From positions 23,059,565-23,123,564 of the forward strand of contig NW_024609837.1 of assembly GCF_016920785.2 (NCBI RefSeq): a stretch of DNA of 64,000 bases, read 5' to 3'. Each line of letters begins with the position of its first letter. The first letter of the stretch is position 1. Below the pieces are notes generated by a model. It was given only the letters and a program-made list of their open reading frames with translations, did no database searches and was not told the origin of the DNA. Shown piece by piece: positions 22,895-35,187 of the stretch. The stretch is from Ixodes scapularis. Its lineage: Eukaryota > Arthropoda > Arachnida > Ixodida > Ixodidae. The position numbers and the translations under genes were made by a program.

Positions 22895-24480
22895 TTACAA
22901 AAGGAGTTTAGTTAACAAATGATCGAATTGGTTGACATGAGTACATTCCATAAGCAATGACGGCAAACAGTTCCATTGTTCAATTGCGTTAGGAAAAAAT
23001 GACTTCTGAAAAAGGTTAGTTCTGGCATAGTATGGGCATATGACTTTGGAATGATTTAGTCGAGCTGACCTTTGTAGCACAAGGCGAAGATAAGTGTCGC
23101 TTGACAGACCAGATGAATTGTTATAAAGTAATTAAAGAAACTTCAGCCTAGAGATTTGTCGGCAAAGGTGGAGCGGTTCGAGGTCAAGCTGCTTTAACAA
23201 GTTAGTTACTGATGACGAAGTGCGGTAGTCAGATAGGATGAATCTTGCAGCAAGACGTTGGATCCGCTCCACCTCCGCAATGTCTTTCACCAAATACGGG
23301 TCCCACACAATAGAGGTGTACTCTAGAACTGGGCGAACCAGAGAACGATAAGCTACAAGTTTCACAGCCGACTGACACCCTTTGAGTTTTCTTCAAAGAA
23401 AGCATAGCTTTCTGAACGCTTTGGCACATATGTTGTTGATGTGCTGGTCCCATTTTAGGTTGTTTTTAATTGTTAGACCTAAGTATTTTACAGAGGAAAC
23501 TTCTTGAATGCACTGGTTGCCAATATGGTAAATGTAAGAAAGGGGCTTTTTTTTGTAGTCAGTGTCATTGAGACGGTTTTAGAGAAGTTAATTTTCATTT
23601 TCTCGAGGTCGCACCAGTCCGCAAGTTTACAAAGGTTTTCATTCAATGTAGTCTGACAGGAAGAACTTTTGACAAGGCTATACATTACGCAGTCATCCGC
23701 GAACAATTTAACACTAACACATTCATCAATATTTTTGGAAATGTTGTTAATATAAATAAAAAAAAGTAACGGTGCGAGCACGGAGCCCAGTGGTACGCCA
23801 GACAAGACCTGGAGATTATCAGATTTAGAGCCATCACGTTCAACGAATTGAGAGCGGTTTTGTAGATAGGCCTGTATCCAACGAACCAGGCTATCAGGAA
23901 GTCCTGCATCTTTCAATCTCTCAATGAGCAGATTGTGAGGCACGCGATCGAACGCCTTAGATAGATCTAAAAAAATTGCGTCGATTTGGTGACGATTGTC
24001 CATCGCGGCTGCAAAATCGTGGACTACAGATATTAGCTGAGTCGTTGTGGAAACGTTTCTACGAAATCCGTGTTGGTTCTTGTCAAAAAAATTGGTCGAC
24101 TCTAGGTGACGAGATATATGGTTAGCGATTATGTGCTCAAGTAACTTGCAACATGTGCTTATTAAAGAAATAGGTCTGTAATTTCCGGCGTCTAATTTGT
24201 CACCTGATTTAAATACTGGAACTACTCTAGCCGTTAGCCAATCTGCTGGTAAGGAACATTGATTAAGTGAGGCACTGAAAAGCACGTAAAGGTACTCGGA
24301 GACTATTTCCGAGTAGCGATGAAGAAAGGAATTAGGTATAGCATCAGCACCGCATGATTTCTTTACATTGATATTCAACAAAAGCGAAAATATGCCCTCA
24401 TGACTGAGCACCACATCTGGCATTTTAACAGAAGTGGATGAAGAGGCATAATTGTCATTCTCAATCAAAAGGGAATCGGG
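22895..24480 (-). pseudogene. LINE ORF2, RT and C-terminal region
   Basis: RT motifs in order on the minus strand: NYRPISLIST, HGFRRN, IFLDLSKAFDRVPH, GVPLGSVLAPLLFFIYINN and FADD (around 23,695-23,707). The usual PQGS appears as PLGS. A frameshift near 23,490 moves the C-terminal part, with RPVLEYTSIVWDPY and then LDLEPLHLCR, into other frames. The final segment (23,080-22,895) contains NAIEQWNCLP, a common ending motif in Jockey/CR1-type LINEs. Confidence 0.85.
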
Positions 24481-24524
24481 TGTAGTAAACGCTCTGTGAA
24501 AACTGGCATTGCAATGCCAGTTTT

Positions 24525-24932
24525 CACTCTCAGAAAAAAAGGTGTTCTATTACACCCCTTTCCCATATAATACACCCCAAAACTTCAATTCGACGAACAG
24601 CGCCCCATAATCGAACAGGCGGCCCCAAAGTTTACGAGGGGCTTGATAGCCGTGTGGTACGACTTGTTAAGATAGCTGATGTACGTATTATTGACCACAA
24701 AAAAGACTATCGGAGTTTTCTTGGCGGTACTGCAAAAGCTCGGTGTTTTCTTTCTTTGGTCTTTGATACGTACTTTAGCAATTTAATAAGTTATATCAGA
24801 CCGTTATCAAGCCCCTCATAAAATTTGGGGCCGTCTGTTCGACTATAGGGCGCTGTACGTCGATTTGAAGTTTTGGGGTGTATTATATGGGACAAAAGGG
24901 TGTAAGGTGATACCCTTTTTTTTTAGAGTGTG
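24525..24932. mobile_element. MITE inserted in the LINE
   Basis: Terminal inverted repeats start CACTCT then AGAAAAAAAGG and end in CCTTTTTTTTTAGAGTG. The arms are about 120 bp, sharing TATAATACACCCCAAAACTT, GGGCGCTGT-type and AAGCCCCTC blocks, with a centre of about 165 bp. No coding capacity. Its left end overlaps a 32-bp perfect palindrome (24,496-24,527). Insertion falls inside the LINE coding sequence, so it is younger than the LINE. Confidence 0.85.
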
Positions 24933-25925
24933 AACTCATTTGCAATTTCTTTACCGTTAGTTGACACAATACCATTAATTCTTAGTTGTTCGACTCGTTC
25001 ACTAGTATCACATAGAAAACGCCAAAACTTTTGAGGCGATTCTAATAAAAAGGAAGTAAGAGTTTGTCCATAAAATTTATCGCGTGCGATGCGTATTTTA
25101 CTGAGTAATTCATCATTGAGGACGTTCAGATCCGAGCTATTTTTAATTTTTGCCTTTCGTTTGCGTTTGACACGCCTCTTAAGGTGAATAATCTCACGGT
25201 TAATCCATGGATTGTGTTTTTCTGATTGGTTTTCGACGGATCGGAACAAACTGATTTATGCAGGACGTGACGAGGCTTTTGAACGTTTCCCATAGAAGAG
25301 AGACGTCATCGATACGCTCAAAATTCGTGAAAGAAAAATGTAAACAATCAAGAACTGATTCATCGTCTGCAGCTGAAAAATCAATGAAAGCCTTAAGGGG
25401 GGGGGGGCGTTGGTGATGTTTTTTTGATAAGCAAATTTAGATTTACCAGTTTGTGATCGGCGATTCCATCTGCGGTAGAGACTGTACAGTCACCGGGAAA
25501 ATCTTTGATAAAAATAAGGTCTAGGATTGACTGAGTTGTCTCTGTGACTCGAGTGGGAACAGTGACTATCTGTTTAAGATCGTGGAAAAAGACAGAATCA
25601 AGAAGCAGGCGTGCGCTCTCGACGTCATGATAGCCCGAGATAGCTAACGCATTCCAGTCAATCCCAGGTAGGTTAAAGTCGCCAGTGAGCACACATTTTT
25701 TATTAGGCGTGAGCATGCAATCAAGATAGTTTGCCAGCAATTCAATATATGATACAGGACTATTGGGCGGTCTGTAAACGACGCCAAATAAAGTAGAAAT
25801 ATTTCGATAACGGATTTCGCACCAAATGCTTTCGTGTTCCGGAATGTTTTCAAGCCTAATGATATCAACTTCTTTCTTTGCTATTATAGCTACGCCTCCA
25901 CCACGTCCTTCACGATCCTACACGA
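24933..25925 (-). pseudogene. LINE ORF2, endonuclease C-terminal half and linker
   Basis: On the minus strand the frame reads VVYRPPNSPVSY, then LTGDFNLPGIDWN, LDLIFIKDF and ADHKLV, which are the later APE-type endonuclease motifs with the catalytic DH retained. The first half of the nuclease is absent (5' truncation near 25,925). The linker frame (25,249-24,923) carries WINREIIHLKRRVKRKRKAK and a KFWRFL segment, typical between endonuclease and RT. The two parts are in different frames. Confidence 0.8.
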
Positions 25926-25929
25926 TTGT

Positions 25930-28490
25930 TCTACAAATGCGTCGGCTATTGTGTTTTTGGTTATCTGCCCCCTCTTCGCCCTTACGTAATGCCCTAACCG
26001 GGCCATTAAGGTGGAAATAAAAGAATGAATGAAGTAAACTCGTCACAGTTCTAATCATTCCAGAATTACCGGCTTGAATTCGCGTGCAAAAGAACCTCTA
26101 GTTGCTTTGATCTAAAGCGGGCTTCTATGTAGCCCACTTAATAGACCGTTTTCAAAAAAACTTGGGGGACTCTTAAGCTTCGCCTTTAAGAGGGGAACGC
26201 GATTGCGTTATCGGGCCCCGTTCGCAAAGCCTTCTCATGAAACCCGCGCTCGTTCCTAAGCCGTGCAAGTGCGCGCGCGTGTGGTCTAGTCTGCAGCGTC
26301 ACGTGTCACGTGACGTTACGTCACGTGATACGAAGCGCATGATTGGATACGAGTCCTCACCGAACGCGGACACAGCCGCCCTGTCAATTACATGCTCCGG
26401 CTACTCGATCAAGCAATGTCGGACAAGCGTTGACGCGGACTTGTGAAAAGGATACATTTGTTGCCCATAACAGCACAAAAATTGCCTTTATCGTTCCAGC
26501 TTCCCCTCCCCCGCCTTAAGCACCGTGTATTCGTCTAAAAAAAAAAGTTTAGGAGTACCTGAACGCGACGATCCAGTTCCAGTATTCAGATATAAAACTT
26601 GGGCCACGTTCGTGTTTTACTCTTGGGTCGACATGATTGTCAAATGGCGAAGACGACTCGCTCGTTGCTTTCAAGCGCACGTCGCGACCCCTTCATAACA
26701 GTTTTTAAAAACGTCCGCCAGGTGGCGACCAAGTCGTTAAAAATGTGCGAACCAAACAATCAAACTCGCCGAACGGACCCGCGTAACGTCCCTCGCTGAT
26801 ATCTGTCCCAAACCAACGCGGCGTTTTTACGTTGCGCCCAAGTAACTTTCGTCTCGAGTTCACGAACAAACGGGTGACGTAACGGACTAACGGGTAATTT
26901 CCGCGCTGTCTAATAGAGACAAAAACGAGGCGATAAATCAAGGGAACAAGATGGAAACAGCGTCGTGTTTAAATCGTGGCCTACCTACCGCCACCGCCGC
27001 CACCACCACCACCGCCACCTCCTCCAGCCGACCACCGTAGCACGACTAATAGAAAAACTAGAGGGAGAAACAATGCAACACTTATAATCAGCGAGTGTGT
27101 AGAGTCGAGAATTACTGTTATCAGCTACGAGTTTCATTTTTGTATCCCCCCCTTATGAACGCGAATACCCAAATATGCCCGCCGCCCGGCGAAGAAAAAA
27201 GAAAATAAGGCGCTGAATTGCGCTGCACGCTAAGTAAGCTTCAGCAAAAAGGGGGCGGATCGTGCTCTAACATTCTTCAGCCCTTGTGAAAACGAAAAAT
27301 AAAAGGAGCAAACAATGAAAGAGAGAGCGCGTAAACGAAAGAGAGAAGAAGGCAAGAAGTAGAAGCTTAGGGAAGTGCGTATCAAGCATTCGTAAGTTCA
27401 TGCTTGTTTGTTGGAAAAGTGGGGGGTATAAGGGAGAGAGTGAGGACGAGAGAGAAAGGGTATACAAGGGAAGTGGAAAGAGTATATACAAAAACCAAAA
27501 ATGGCGGCAATGCCGGTATGTGCCGAACCTGGGAGCATACGCGAATCCGCGGAAGACCAAGGGAGACGCATTTAATGATAGGGCAGGGGAACTAAACTTG
27601 TTCATGGGAAAAGAACAAGAGGATATTAAGAGATGGAGAGGGAGAGAGAGAGAGGGGGAAGAGGAAGAGGTGAGAGGAAACAAAAAACAGGGAGTGGCGT
27701 ATACACACGCCGCTTTCCGAGTCTCGAGCGCCTCTAGTAGATTATTTATGTAATGCGCCGTATTGGAAGGTCCCTCCGTCAGATGGCGCTGACGACCGAA
27801 TCGAGCGCGGTCAAGGCGTGAATGTTTTTACTTAACGAAGGTGCGTGTTTCCATCTCGCAAAATGGTAGCAAGTCTCGTCTTACCAACTCTATGTTTATT
27901 TTCTGTTGTTCTTGTAAACAAGAAAGGTATTCTACTTGTTTGTTTTTCGCACCGTTTTTGTGATGCTTAACCAACTAGGTCATTAACTTAGAGTTAAAAG
28001 TATAGTGCCTTCAGTTGTTGGTATCAAGACTTGTTCAGTAATAAGCCAGGCTTTGGATTACTCTTGTGGTAACCGAGAAGGGATTGCACGTTTAAGTACC
28101 CATTTTCTTTAAGACAGACCTAAACTTTGATGCCCCTGCCATGTCGCTAAAAATCTTACGGGGGAAATTTCGTGTCTGGAATATATCATACGAATTGTCT
28201 TGTCGTTAATGATTGGAAGTGCATAATGTCAGAAGGCGTTTCAATCTTCAAGGAGAGTCGCAACAGTAGGTGACTAATATCTAGACAGGCGCACGATATT
28301 ATGTGCATGCTGCACTGTATACCGACACGCAAATCACACATAAAAAAATCTACACTTCCGGTATTTTTTTATCGCTGCGCTGACAGCATTTCCTTGTAGT
28401 TTGCGTAAATTTACCTGTGTAAATTAATCAGAGGTCGTTACCGGAACATTGATTCGAGAGTATAATTTTCACTTAAAAAGAAATTCCTGA
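25930..28490. other. No gene recognised
   Basis: Contains a hairpin CTCTTAAGCTTCGCC...TTTAAGAG at 26,170-26,192, a CACGTG cluster at 26,300-26,327, a CCACCG/CCACCA repeat at about 26,990-27,025 and a purine-rich tract at 27,290-27,670. The tract yields spurious Glu/Arg-rich or Leu/Ser-rich open frames. Confidence 0.45.
26300..26327. promoter_or_regulatory. Cluster of CACGTG motifs
   Basis: Three CACGTG hexamers (26,300, 26,307 and 26,322) occur within 28 bp, with intervening GACGTTACGTC. CACGTG is the classical E-box, but no gene is linked here, so a role is conjectural. Confidence 0.3.
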
Positions 28491-28503
28491 TGTCAACTGG
28501 TGC

Positions 28504-28660
28504 TCTAAACTCGTCAAACACAAAGTTGAGGCCGAAGGGCCGAAGCTGACGGAGCGCATTGATTGGACTATCAAGACGATGACGTGGCGCTTTTGTCGCC
28601 AGCGCCCAATCGCCGCGCTCGGCGAACTTTTGACCCCAACTTTGTGCTTCACGAGTTTAG
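28504..28660. repeat. Foldback (MITE-like)
   Basis: Ends CTAAACTCGT and ACGAGTTTAG, with internal complementary blocks ACAAAGTTG / CAACTTTGT and GCGC-rich pairs towards the centre. Total about 157 bp. No coding capacity. Confidence 0.8.
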
Positions 28661-28689
28661 GGCGCCTGGAGAAATGCAAATGAAGTATG

Positions 28690-30460
28690 CACAAATAGAT
28701 ATAGAGTTTAAATTAAGCATTTATAAGAATTTTCTTTTTACTATTTTGATTTTACTATTGTTAAGGTTTTGTAACCTTAACAATGGTAAAAGTTGCGATA
28801 TTGATGGCATCCAAATAAAACCCGAAAATATGTGATTGCGCAAATTGCACCTATTTTAACTCATTTGTTTAATCTATCGTTATCACAGCGTATTTTTCCT
28901 AAAAAAATGCAAATAGCAAAAGTGTCGATACTTTATAAATCTAGAGATAAAAATTATTTATCAAATTATAGACCGGTTTCTGTACTTCCGATATATTCAA
29001 AGGATTTAGAAAAAACGGATACATTTTCGATTAAACCAGTTTTGTGAAAAATTTTCAGTTGTTACAGATTCTCAATTCGGATTCAGAAAGGGGCGGTCGA
29101 CTGAACTTGCGTTGTTGAACAGGAAAGAAATAATTATGATAATTTTTGAAAATAAAATTCTAACGGTAGGAATTTTTATCGACTTTTCGAAAGCCTTCGA
29201 TCGGTTAAATCATGACACATTAATGACTAAACTTCACAATTATGGCATTCGTGGAAATGCGGCGGCGTTAATAAGAAGTTATTTGAGCTTTCGTTTTCAG
29301 TGCATTCACCTCAATGGCCACTTCTCTGGCCTAAAACAACTACAGGCAGGTGTACCACAAGGAAGTGTTTTGGGATCTATTTTATTCGACCTATGCATTA
29401 ACGACATCATAAATATTTCACATAATGCCCAGATAATCACGTATGCGGACGATACGAGCATATTGTTTCAAGGCACGGACATAAATATTATTTCATCTGA
29501 AGTGAATAGTTTTCTCAATATGCTTAGTTCGTGGGCAATGGCAAATTCGTTAAAAATCAATAGCAATAAAACAAATTCCGTTCTATTTTGCCCTAAAAGT
29601 TCTCTCTGTCAAATAGATATACCACTTAAGCCAGATAGATCAACCATAGAAGTTGTTCCAACGGTAGAAATACTAGGGGTGTTCTTTAACCAATACATGA
29701 GTTGGAACGAACATGTAGAACATGTTATGTCTAAAGTATCAAAAATAACAGGTATTATTTATAAACATCGTTTTTGTTTATCAGAAAGGGTCAAACTTAT
29801 ATTATATAACACATTGTTTGCTTCACATTTAAAGTGCTGCCAACGTGTATGGGGCAATACGACAAAATTAAACCTAGACAGATTATACATAGCACAAAAA
29901 AAAATATCTTACGTTTAGTAGCCAATGTACCATATAGTCGTCATGCCGATATTTTATTCTCAAAATTTAAGGTAACAAGTATTTTTGACTTATATACAAA
30001 GACATTGATAAAGAAATATAAAGATAGTATTTATTATAATAACAAATCCTTCCTTTACTTAGCTTCGCGGGAAGAAAACTTCATTTTATCATACGCGTAG
30101 TCCAGACCACTGGAGAGTGCCGCATCCCAGAACCAATTACGGATTTCAAATGCGCCAGTATACTGTACCATCTACCATTAATGAACTCATAAAAAACAAT
30201 ATTTACGTAGAAAATATGTCAAATAACCAAGTTAGACAATTGTATTTTAACAACAAATAATATTTTAAAAGTTCTGTGCTGTTCATCATATCAAAAGCTG
30301 TATAATGTTTTGTATGTATCTTTTTTTTTTTCGCAAGTGCCGACTAATCTGCCCAAGTCTGTATGAAAGGCAGGGACCTGTCAAGCTACGCAATGTAGTT
30401 TTTTCCCTGTCTCCTTCTCCAAACTGGAGTCAATAAAGTTGAATTGAATTGAATTGATTA
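28690..30460 (+). mobile_element. LINE fragment, plus strand, 5'-truncated
   Basis: Begins within the RT region and ends with AATAAA (30,433) and a (TTGAA)n-type tail at 30,440-30,460. The RT frame is shifted at about 29,050-29,110 and again near 29,910. The pentanucleotide tail differs from those of the two LINEs at 10-14.6 and 22.8-25.9 kb, so this is a third family. Confidence 0.85.
28832..30100 (+). pseudogene. LINE reverse transcriptase (degraded)
   Basis: An upstream frame (28,832-29,047) carries NYRPVSVLPIYSK. The main frame (29,112-29,918) has VGIFIDFSKAFDRLNHD, GVPQGSVLGSILFDLCIND and YADD (29,442-29,453), then VEILGVFFNQYMSWNEHVEH. A third frame (to 30,100) carries the C-terminal ILRLVANVPYSRHAD-type region. 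The usual GPLLF reads GSILF. Stops and frameshifts make it a pseudogene. Confidence 0.85.
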
Positions 30461-31118
30461 ATTTTTACGAGCATAGTAACTTATCGTTGATTTAAACTTG
30501 TTCAAGCAGAAATAATAAAACACTGATATGGACGGAAAACAGATATTCACAGTTCTTTCAAAAAGAAACGACACAACTATTTTTTTTTTCAGATACCTGC
30601 AGCGACAGTGGCGCTTAGCAGGGGGAGAACAAAAAACAGCATTGCAGCAAGAAGTATTGGGCAAATAAAAAAAAAATCAATGACTACATGCAAATATGTG
30701 CATACCCACAAAATGACACACGCACTCATACACGCACAAAAAAAACACTATAAGATCAGAGAAAGGGTCAAAGAAGTAGGGATAATTTTTGAAGATAAAT
30801 ATTATTTTTTGTAGTGTTTACAATTTCGAAGGGTAAAGAGTTCCTATCACCTATTGTTTTAGCAAAAAAAAAAAGAAAAAGGAGTTCTTTGGTTTAACTC
30901 GTAGTTAAACCAATATCTTTTTCCTCTAAACGAATGATCAAACCTAGGGAATACATAGGTGGGAGGAGAAAGATATAAGGAGGCAATTATAATGATTTGG
31001 CCAATATATAAAAAAATTTAGGCGCAATGTTTTTCTTCTAGTTTCCATGTTTTCCTAACCTAAGCTGTTCTTTCATTTGGGTCGTCACACTTGCACCGAA
31101 AATTTAATTTTTGAGACA
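30461..31118. other. No gene recognised
   Basis: A/T-rich spacer between two LINE fragments, without a clear repeat boundary. Confidence 0.45.
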
Positions 31119-31119
31119 A

Positions 31120-31690
31120 AATCGAGCTGCCCTGTTTTGTACTTTTTTTTATATTTTGCTACTTAGATATTTTGGTAATCGTGCCCGTGACGAAACACAC
31201 GCATGCTCCACGACCGGCCGAACATAAGTCAAATAAGCACCTTCTCTTAAATTACGAGGTGCTTTTTTTAACTTTCTTTGGAAGTATAACGCACATGCTT
31301 GCCTTACTGACGATTTGATTGACATGTGTTTTCCAAGAAGAGGTAGCGGAAAAAAATACAACTAAGTAGTCAACTTCAGACTTCGCAGCTTGTTTTTAAG
31401 AATAAATCAAGAAGAGAATCGTTTCTGTCCACGAAAAAACCGTCAACGAACCCATTTTATTTTACATTAAAACCCAGCCCCCCAAAAGTACACCGATTCT
31501 CCATTATCGCGAGGTCGGATTCCAGACAGTGAGCGTCCTGGACGGAACAAACGCTTTTGTACAGTGCGCAATCATCAGCATACAACAGGAGGAGATTTGC
31601 TGCGTAATATCGTTTATGAAGAATAGAAAGAGAGACGAACCCATCGCGTATCCAACGACGCCCGTGCACTGCTACGTGTACTTAATGGTT
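31120..31690 (-). pseudogene. LINE fragment, minus strand
   Basis: On the minus strand a SLFLFFINDITQQ block and then LLLLYADDCALY (YADD near 31,568-31,582) lie in two adjacent frames. Further downstream (31,361-31,149) is KKAPRNLREGAYLTYVRPVV, the usual post-RT segment. It is a short, frameshifted, doubly truncated piece. Confidence 0.75.
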
Positions 31691-32970
31691 TGACCCAGCC
31701 GTCAAATTGGGTAGTCGTCAGATCGCAGGATGACGCATCGAACTACCAGTAAGGAAATATATAACTGGAGTCTATTATGTGGGAGGGTGATTCGAAAATA
31801 ACCACTGGATACAAAGAATCTGTATTTTCAGTAGGGTTATACATTGTCCTCCTCTCCCCTCAGCTGGTCAGTTTTGTCTCAATTACCTACGTGATTGCAC
31901 GAAGCCAAGTTCGGCCCTGACGAGATAATGGCGATCCTTTAGTATAGCGCTAGCACGGAAAGGTGCTTGAATTTGGGTAAGTTTTAATTTATAATAAAGG
32001 GTGTAAAGAAAAAGGGTATGTTTAGCTTGGTGCATAATGGATTGACATATTTTTAGAAACTCAAATAAACATACGTAATTATTTTCTTTCGTGAAAACCG
32101 TATAGGTTTTTTTTTGCGAAATATGTTGGCCATATTGTATCCATCTCGCGCCACTCTACGGAAGGCATCAGGAGCACGCAGATGTGCGCGCAAAGTTGTT
32201 GTACGCACATGGCGCATTGTGTATGCGGGGTTTTTGGTTGTACCGGTCACAAGTTTTGTGTCGGTGGTCCAGTTGAACAAACGCCCGCCGGAACGAACGA
32301 ACGCGAACGGTCCTGCTTTCAGAACAAAACAAAATCTTATTTTCTGTTGCCACTTTAGAGACATTGGAGAAAAATCTATCCTCATAATTGACAGAAATAG
32401 CTGTTTCTCCATAGGTACGCTGTACGGGCTAATGATCGCCTTCAACACTAAGCTCGAGGTCCCCTTTTAACAAATTATCAATTAAACGATCATGAAACTT
32501 GATCAGCTCACTCCTGCTTGTGTGCTGACAGATATCACAGTTAAAATTGTCAATTAATTCAGCAAGGAACTAAAAGATTTTCATAAGTCAAACTTCTTCT
32601 ATTGAACAAGCCTAATAAAATATAGTATAGTCTATTCCGAGCACCAGGCTTTTCGCGTCCCTGTCAGGTATGCGCGCTCGTCCACTGCAGGCTTCGTTCA
32701 GGCATAGGCTATGCTTTGGGGGAACACGCCCGTGTTTGTAGCTTCATTTTTGCTCGCAAATCAAAGTAAAACAATCTATAGCATATATTTATTTCAATGA
32801 AGCATCATGTTTATGAGAGAGTTCCTCGAAATATGGTGCATGAAGAAACCGAATTTACATGCCTCACTTTTCATGCTGAATTACAATTAGATTATATATT
32901 AGAGTTGTAGGTCGTTCTGACATTAAAAAAGAAAAAAAGAAAAACTAGCTTGATCATGTTGAAAAAATCA
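31691..32970. other. No gene recognised
   Basis: A/T-rich DNA. Two antiparallel open frames at about 32,053-32,470 overlap each other and show no domain; I do not call either. Confidence 0.4.
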
Positions 32971-32973
32971 TGC

Positions 32974-33148
32974 GGTCACATGGCTGTGACGCCACACGAT
33001 GTCATGGCGCCACAGGACGTCACGGTGTCGTACAATATCACAGTGTCAAGTGACGTCATAATCACGTTACCTCATGACGTCACGCAGCACCGTGACGTCA
33101 CAGAGTCCGGTTACGTCATTACCTGATGTCACGCGGTCCTTCGTGACG
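32974..33148. repeat. Irregular array of GTGACGTCA-type motifs
   Basis: A short motif recurs roughly every 15-20 bp. TGACGTCA is perfect at 33,051, 33,075 and 33,093, with near matches such as GGACGTCAC (33,015) and TTACGTCAT (33,111). TGACGTCA is the CRE consensus. It may be a minisatellite that happens to use this unit; no adjacent gene was found. Confidence 0.65.
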
Positions 33149-33194
33149 GTTTTCTCATAAATTCGGCTCATAAAACATATTCTTTGCTATACAG

Positions 33195-33362
33195 TGCAAT
33201 ACACTCATAACGATACCCCATATAACGAAGTACCGCTCATAACGATAAGTTTCTAGATGACCACACGTTTTTGCGTTGGGTATCCCAGTCCAAATGCAAC
33301 GATAATCCCTTTTGGTTATAAGGATTGCATTTTCGGGTTTTCTCATCGTCGTTATAAGTGGA
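33195..33362. repeat. Foldback with TATAACGA motifs (pogo/Tigger-like)
   Basis: Left arm near CACTCATAACGATA and right arm near TCGTTATAAGTGG are inverted and imperfect. Repeated ATAACGA strings between them resemble pogo/Tigger-type termini. Without a transposase or a TA duplication this stays tentative. Confidence 0.4.
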
Positions 33363-33369
33363 TGCGCCG

Positions 33370-35185
33370 TAATTACAACAAAAAAAAATGTTCAATTGAT
33401 AAACAGGAGTACTCGTTCACTGATTTTGACTGAGACTTAGAAGCAAACATCCTGTTTTTCAGGCAGTCAAGTCAGAAAGGCGCCATGCGATATCTTGGCA
33501 TTCATCAAAGAAGGGAGTCGAAGAACGAATCGGATTCGAACGCGGAGGAAGACAAAAACACGCCGTCTCTTCTCCTCGACGGCAAAACGAGCAAACGGAC
33601 AAAACGACGAAACATGAGACGCGCAACGAAAACAACTACCCCCGAAAGTTCAGCCAGCAAAAACCCCGGAAAAACAAAAAAACACAGAGACAATCGGACC
33701 ACCGCCACCCCTCCGACACAAAACGCGGCTATGATCCCCGACTGATGCCTGCCGCCCCTCAGTGCGCATGCGCGGCACTCCGAGGGACTCTACTCTCTCC
33801 CTCCGCTTCCCCTCCCTTCCCTCCCCTCCAGACGTCGCCCTCCTTCCCCTCGATAATGACATTTAATGACGTAATGAGCCTCTCCTCCCAGTGCTTGGGA
33901 TGGACCCCTCCTGTCATTGCCAAAAACCTGATCGCCCTGCTTGCCTGCTCTGTGCGGGTACGCCCGCCGCCCCCCCCCCCCCCCCCCCCTTTCTCCTCAA
34001 CGCGCGGGGGACGCCGTTTTATGGAAAAGAAAGGACTAGCTGTCTTCAGTAGTTCATTGTAAACGCGCAGGACAGTACAGCAATCGTTTTATGGACACAC
34101 CCCGTAATGTGAATTCGCGATCGCATTAACCGTTTTCCAGTGCGTTTTTCCGCCGGAAGAAGGTTCATTTCTCGCTAGACCCCTAGCCGTCTATTGTACC
34201 GCTTACAGCAGTGGTGTTCGGTTAATGCGGACAGAGTTTAAGCCGGCTATTGCGATATGCGAGTCGCAGCGCTTGTGCGCGTTTGGGAAGGGGAGAGAGG
34301 CTACGCCGCGTAGTGTGCCACCGGGCGGCGTACTTGGTTTTGTTTTATCGCGTTGTTGTTGACGTTATAAGCGGAAGATGTCCCTGGCGCTGTCAGTGTG
34401 CCTTCTTCCTTTTCACGCCGATTTTGGGGCGAGAGAGGGCGAGCGATGGAGCCAGGGAACGCGTTTTCGGGAATGAGTCACGTTTCTTGTCTTATGCTGT
34501 TTTTTTTTTTGTTTTTTTTTTTTTTTAAGACAACGTTTTAGTTTGCATTCATTCTAGGCTTCTATATCATACGTTGTTTTCAATGCAAACGAGGCTGAGG
34601 AGTATTACTGTGGGAAGAGGGAGATAAAGAAGCAAGTTATTATTTTTTATTATTTTTTTTACTGGCCAAACAGCCAACCTGGCGCCTACTAAAAGCGCGT
34701 TTTTTTCCATATTGCTCTCACGCAACTTTGAAATCTGCGAGGCGTCTTGTGGCGCCACCGAAGACGAGGGTACTGTATTTGTGATCTCGGTGACCGGGCC
34801 GTGGGAGCATCTGTAATGCGGTATAAGGTAGTACATGGCGGTGCATGGTTCAAGTAGGGTGGTTAACAATTGAAAGATATTAATTTAGAATATTTAGAAA
34901 GTAGTATTACACTAACTGGCGAGCAAACGCATGATGTGCTGCTATAAGCGACTCGTGAGAAATATTTGCGCATCTACAGTAGGATATTTTGACAGCAGAG
35001 TGCGATGAATGTTTTTACGCGATAGCGAATTAGCGGCACTTCCTCTTTTGACTGCGTCGAACCGTGGTCACTTAGCGTCTATCTGTGCGTCTATCTGCGT
35101 GAACTGTGGGCATTGCGCATGCTTAGTAACCCTTTATTTATGTGGGAAGGGCTTTGTTTGTGTATGCTCCGTCGGACAGCCCGTC
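33370..35185. other. No gene recognised
   Basis: A Lys/Thr-rich open frame at 33,485-33,745 is low complexity. A poly-C run lies at about 33,970-33,989 and poly-T tracts at 34,500-34,530. Confidence 0.45.
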
Positions 35186-35187
35186 TC

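Larger units (their letters stand above)
22840..25925 (-). mobile_element. LINE, minus strand, 5'-truncated, split by a MITE
   Basis: Read right to left: the second half of the endonuclease (25,925-25,393), a linker (25,249-24,923), RT (24,468-23,488) and C-terminal region (23,365-22,895). The 3' end is a (AAATA)n-type tail at 22,840-22,855. The coding region is broken by frameshifts, a G run at about 25,399-25,407 and a 0.4-kb MITE at 24,525-24,932. It is a different family from the LINE at 10-14.6 kb, to judge by the tail and protein sequence. Confidence 0.85.

Noticed and set aside
32974..33148. CRISPR-like array
   Set aside because: Repeats are short, degenerate and without unique spacers of constant size; the context is eukaryotic.
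33485..33745. 86-codon Lys/Thr-rich frame
   Set aside because: Low-complexity composition and an equally open antisense frame.
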